Positions 4,627 through 5,820 of a stretch of DNA of 5,820 bases are shown in pieces; positions within the stretch are counted from its first letter, which is position 1, and every line of letters starts with the position of its first letter. Made by a program: the position numbers and the translations under genes. The stretch covers positions 1 through 5,820 of the forward strand of contig JACZSS010000209.1 in NCBI GenBank assembly GCA_022574115.1, read 5' to 3'. The notes under the pieces are model-generated. The model saw only the letters and a program-made list of their open reading frames with translations. It did no database searches and was not told the origin of the DNA. The stretch comes from Candidatus Heimdallarchaeota archaeon. Its GTDB lineage: Archaea; Asgardarchaeota; Heimdallarchaeia; Heimdallarchaeales; Kariarchaeaceae.

Positions 4627-5820
4627 TTGAACAACAGTAGTGAACGCTATATCGTGACCTCGGCTTTGCCTTATGTAAATGGAGTAAAACATCTAGGAAA
4701 TCTAATTGGTAGCTTATTACCTGCCGATACATATACTAGATTTTTGAAGCTCATCGGGAAAGACGTAATTTATATCTGTGGAACAGATGACCATGGAACA
4801 CCAGCTGAACTTTCTGCATTGGAGGCTGGTAAATCAGTAAGTGAATATGTGGCGGAAATGTTTGAGCTTCAAAAGGGTATTTACGAACGTTTTGGACTAG
4901 ACTTCGATTATTTTGGACAGACATCAGCACGCGAAAATCATGAAATCACTAAAGAAATATTTTTGGCACTTGACAAGAACGGGTACATAAATGAGAGAAC
5001 GACACAACAACTCTATTCTGTTAAGGACAAACGATTTCTCCCTGATAGATACGTGTTAGGCACTTGTCCACATTGTGGGTATGAAAACGCACGTGGAGAT
5101 CAATGTGAAAATTGTACGAAGTTGCTAGATCCAATTGAGTTGATTAACCCTAGATCTGCAATTTCAGGTAATACTGAACTGGAAAATAGAGATGTCACAC
5201 ACCTCTTTATTGATTTGCCAAAACTTCAACCAGAGGTCGCGAAATGGATAGAAACTCAAACCCACTGGCCAAATACTTCATTATCAATTGCCAAAAAGTG
5301 GTTAAAGGAAGGATTACGTGAACGTGGGATCACGCGAAATCTTGAATGGGGCATCGAAGTGCCATTGGAAAAATATAAGGATTTAGTATTCTACGTATGG
5401 TTTGATGCACCAATAGGGTATATATCTATCTCCAAAAAATGGGCGACTGAAATTAAAGGTAAACCAGAACTGTTTGAAAAGTACTGGAAATCATCTGATA
5501 CCAAATTGATCCAGTTTATGGGAATTGACAATGTTCCATTTCATTCTGTGACCTTTCCATGTTCCATAATCGGTTCGGATTTGGGTTATCAATTAGTTCA
5601 CACATTGAAGGGATTTCAATGGTTAACTTTTGAGAAAGGAAAATTCTCCTCAAGTCAGAAGCATGGTATATTCATGGACACGGCATTGGATCTCTATCCG
5701 GCAGACTATTGGAGATATTACCTATTATTGATCGCACCCGAGAGGCAAGATACTGACTTTCAGTGGGGTGGCTTTCAATCCGCCGTAAACAGTGATCTGA
5801 ATAATCAATTGGGAAACTTA
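4627..5820 (+). CDS. metG: Methionyl-tRNA synthetase, N-terminal 398 residues (3' end outside window)
   Basis: This class I synthetase attaches methionine to initiator and elongator tRNA-Met using ATP. The class I signature is HLGN (22-25) after SALPYVNG. Next come CGTDDHGTPAE, then one zinc knuckle, Cys147-Cys150 and Cys160-Cys163 (CPHC, nine residues, CENC), spaced as in the E. coli enzyme. A second-knuckle position reads NPRSAISG, with serines at 177 and 180 where two-zinc archaeal enzymes have cysteines. The methionine pocket is intact: Ala13, Leu14, Tyr16, Trp258, Pro262, Tyr265 (YVWFDAPIGY), Asp301 and His306. The KMSKS loop is KFSSS (339-343). ARGDQC, ITRNLEWG and PFHS-x-TFPCS favour the archaeal/eukaryotic-like branch, though some bacterial enzymes share these. 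The anticodon-binding domain begins near the window end. The start is TTG with a strong SD. The gene lies downstream of moaD across a 178-base gap. Confidence 0.96.
   Translation, partial: MNNSSERYIVTSALPYVNGVKHLGNLIGSLLPADTYTRFLKLIGKDVIYICGTDDHGTPAELSALEAGKSVSEYVAEMFELQKGIYERFGLDFDYFGQTSARENHEITKEIFLALDKNGYINERTTQQLYSVKDKRFLPDRYVLGTCPHCGYENARGDQCENCTKLLDPIELINPRSAISGNTELENRDVTHLFIDLPKLQPEVAKWIETQTHWPNTSLSIAKKWLKEGLRERGITRNLEWGIEVPLEKYKDLVFYVWFDAPIGYISISKKWATEIKGKPELFEKYWKSSDTKLIQFMGIDNVPFHSVTFPCSIIGSDLGYQLVHTLKGFQWLTFEKGKFSSSQKHGIFMDTALDLYPADYWRYYLLLIAPERQDTDFQWGGFQSAVNSDLNNQLGNL

Noticed and set aside
4541..4732. 63-codon open frame on the - strand across the metG start
   Set aside because: It overlaps the confident N-terminus of metG including its HLGN motif, so it is a shadow frame.

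Overview
The window is AT-rich, intron-free, gene-dense prokaryotic DNA that looks archaeal, most likely from an Asgard (Promethearchaeati) lineage. The reasons are a Rab/Ras-like small GTPase without a prenylation cysteine, a coenzyme F420-dependent NADP oxidoreductase (NpdG/FNO family), a MoaD-type ubiquitin-like protein, and a methionyl-tRNA synthetase of the archaeal/eukaryotic style. The lineage is inferred from protein character only; no ribosomal RNA is present.

Layout. Bases 1-231 hold the 3' end of an unrecognised + strand gene. After a 58-base gap with a good Shine-Dalgarno (SD) site comes npdG (from 290). Its reading frame stops at a TAA (797-799), but the family's C-terminal segment continues in the same frame to a TGA at 941-943. 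A small GTPase (948-1499, - strand) faces it tail to tail, 4 bases away. Bases 1500-1766 are a divergent intergenic region with AT-rich inverted and direct repeats. A 792-residue protein of unknown family (1767-4145, +) follows, then moaD (4164-4448, +) 18 bases later, probably in one transcript. A 178-base stretch precedes metG (4627 to the window edge, +). That stretch either encodes a small protein interrupted by a TGA, or is a structured leader RNA with competing hairpins, or is neither.

How the genes fit together. NpdG would exchange reducing equivalents between F420H2 and NADP+. MoaD would carry sulfur as a C-terminal thiocarboxylate, for molybdopterin or for tRNA thiolation. MetG charges tRNA-Met. 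The GTPase and the large helix-rich protein share a divergent control region, which makes a functional link possible but unproven.

The most notable signal is that two otherwise continuous frames (npdG and the small frame before metG) are each broken by a single stop codon, and each stop is followed 6-8 bases later by a possible stem-loop. Sequence error or recent gene decay is the simplest explanation; stop-codon readthrough is the exciting alternative.
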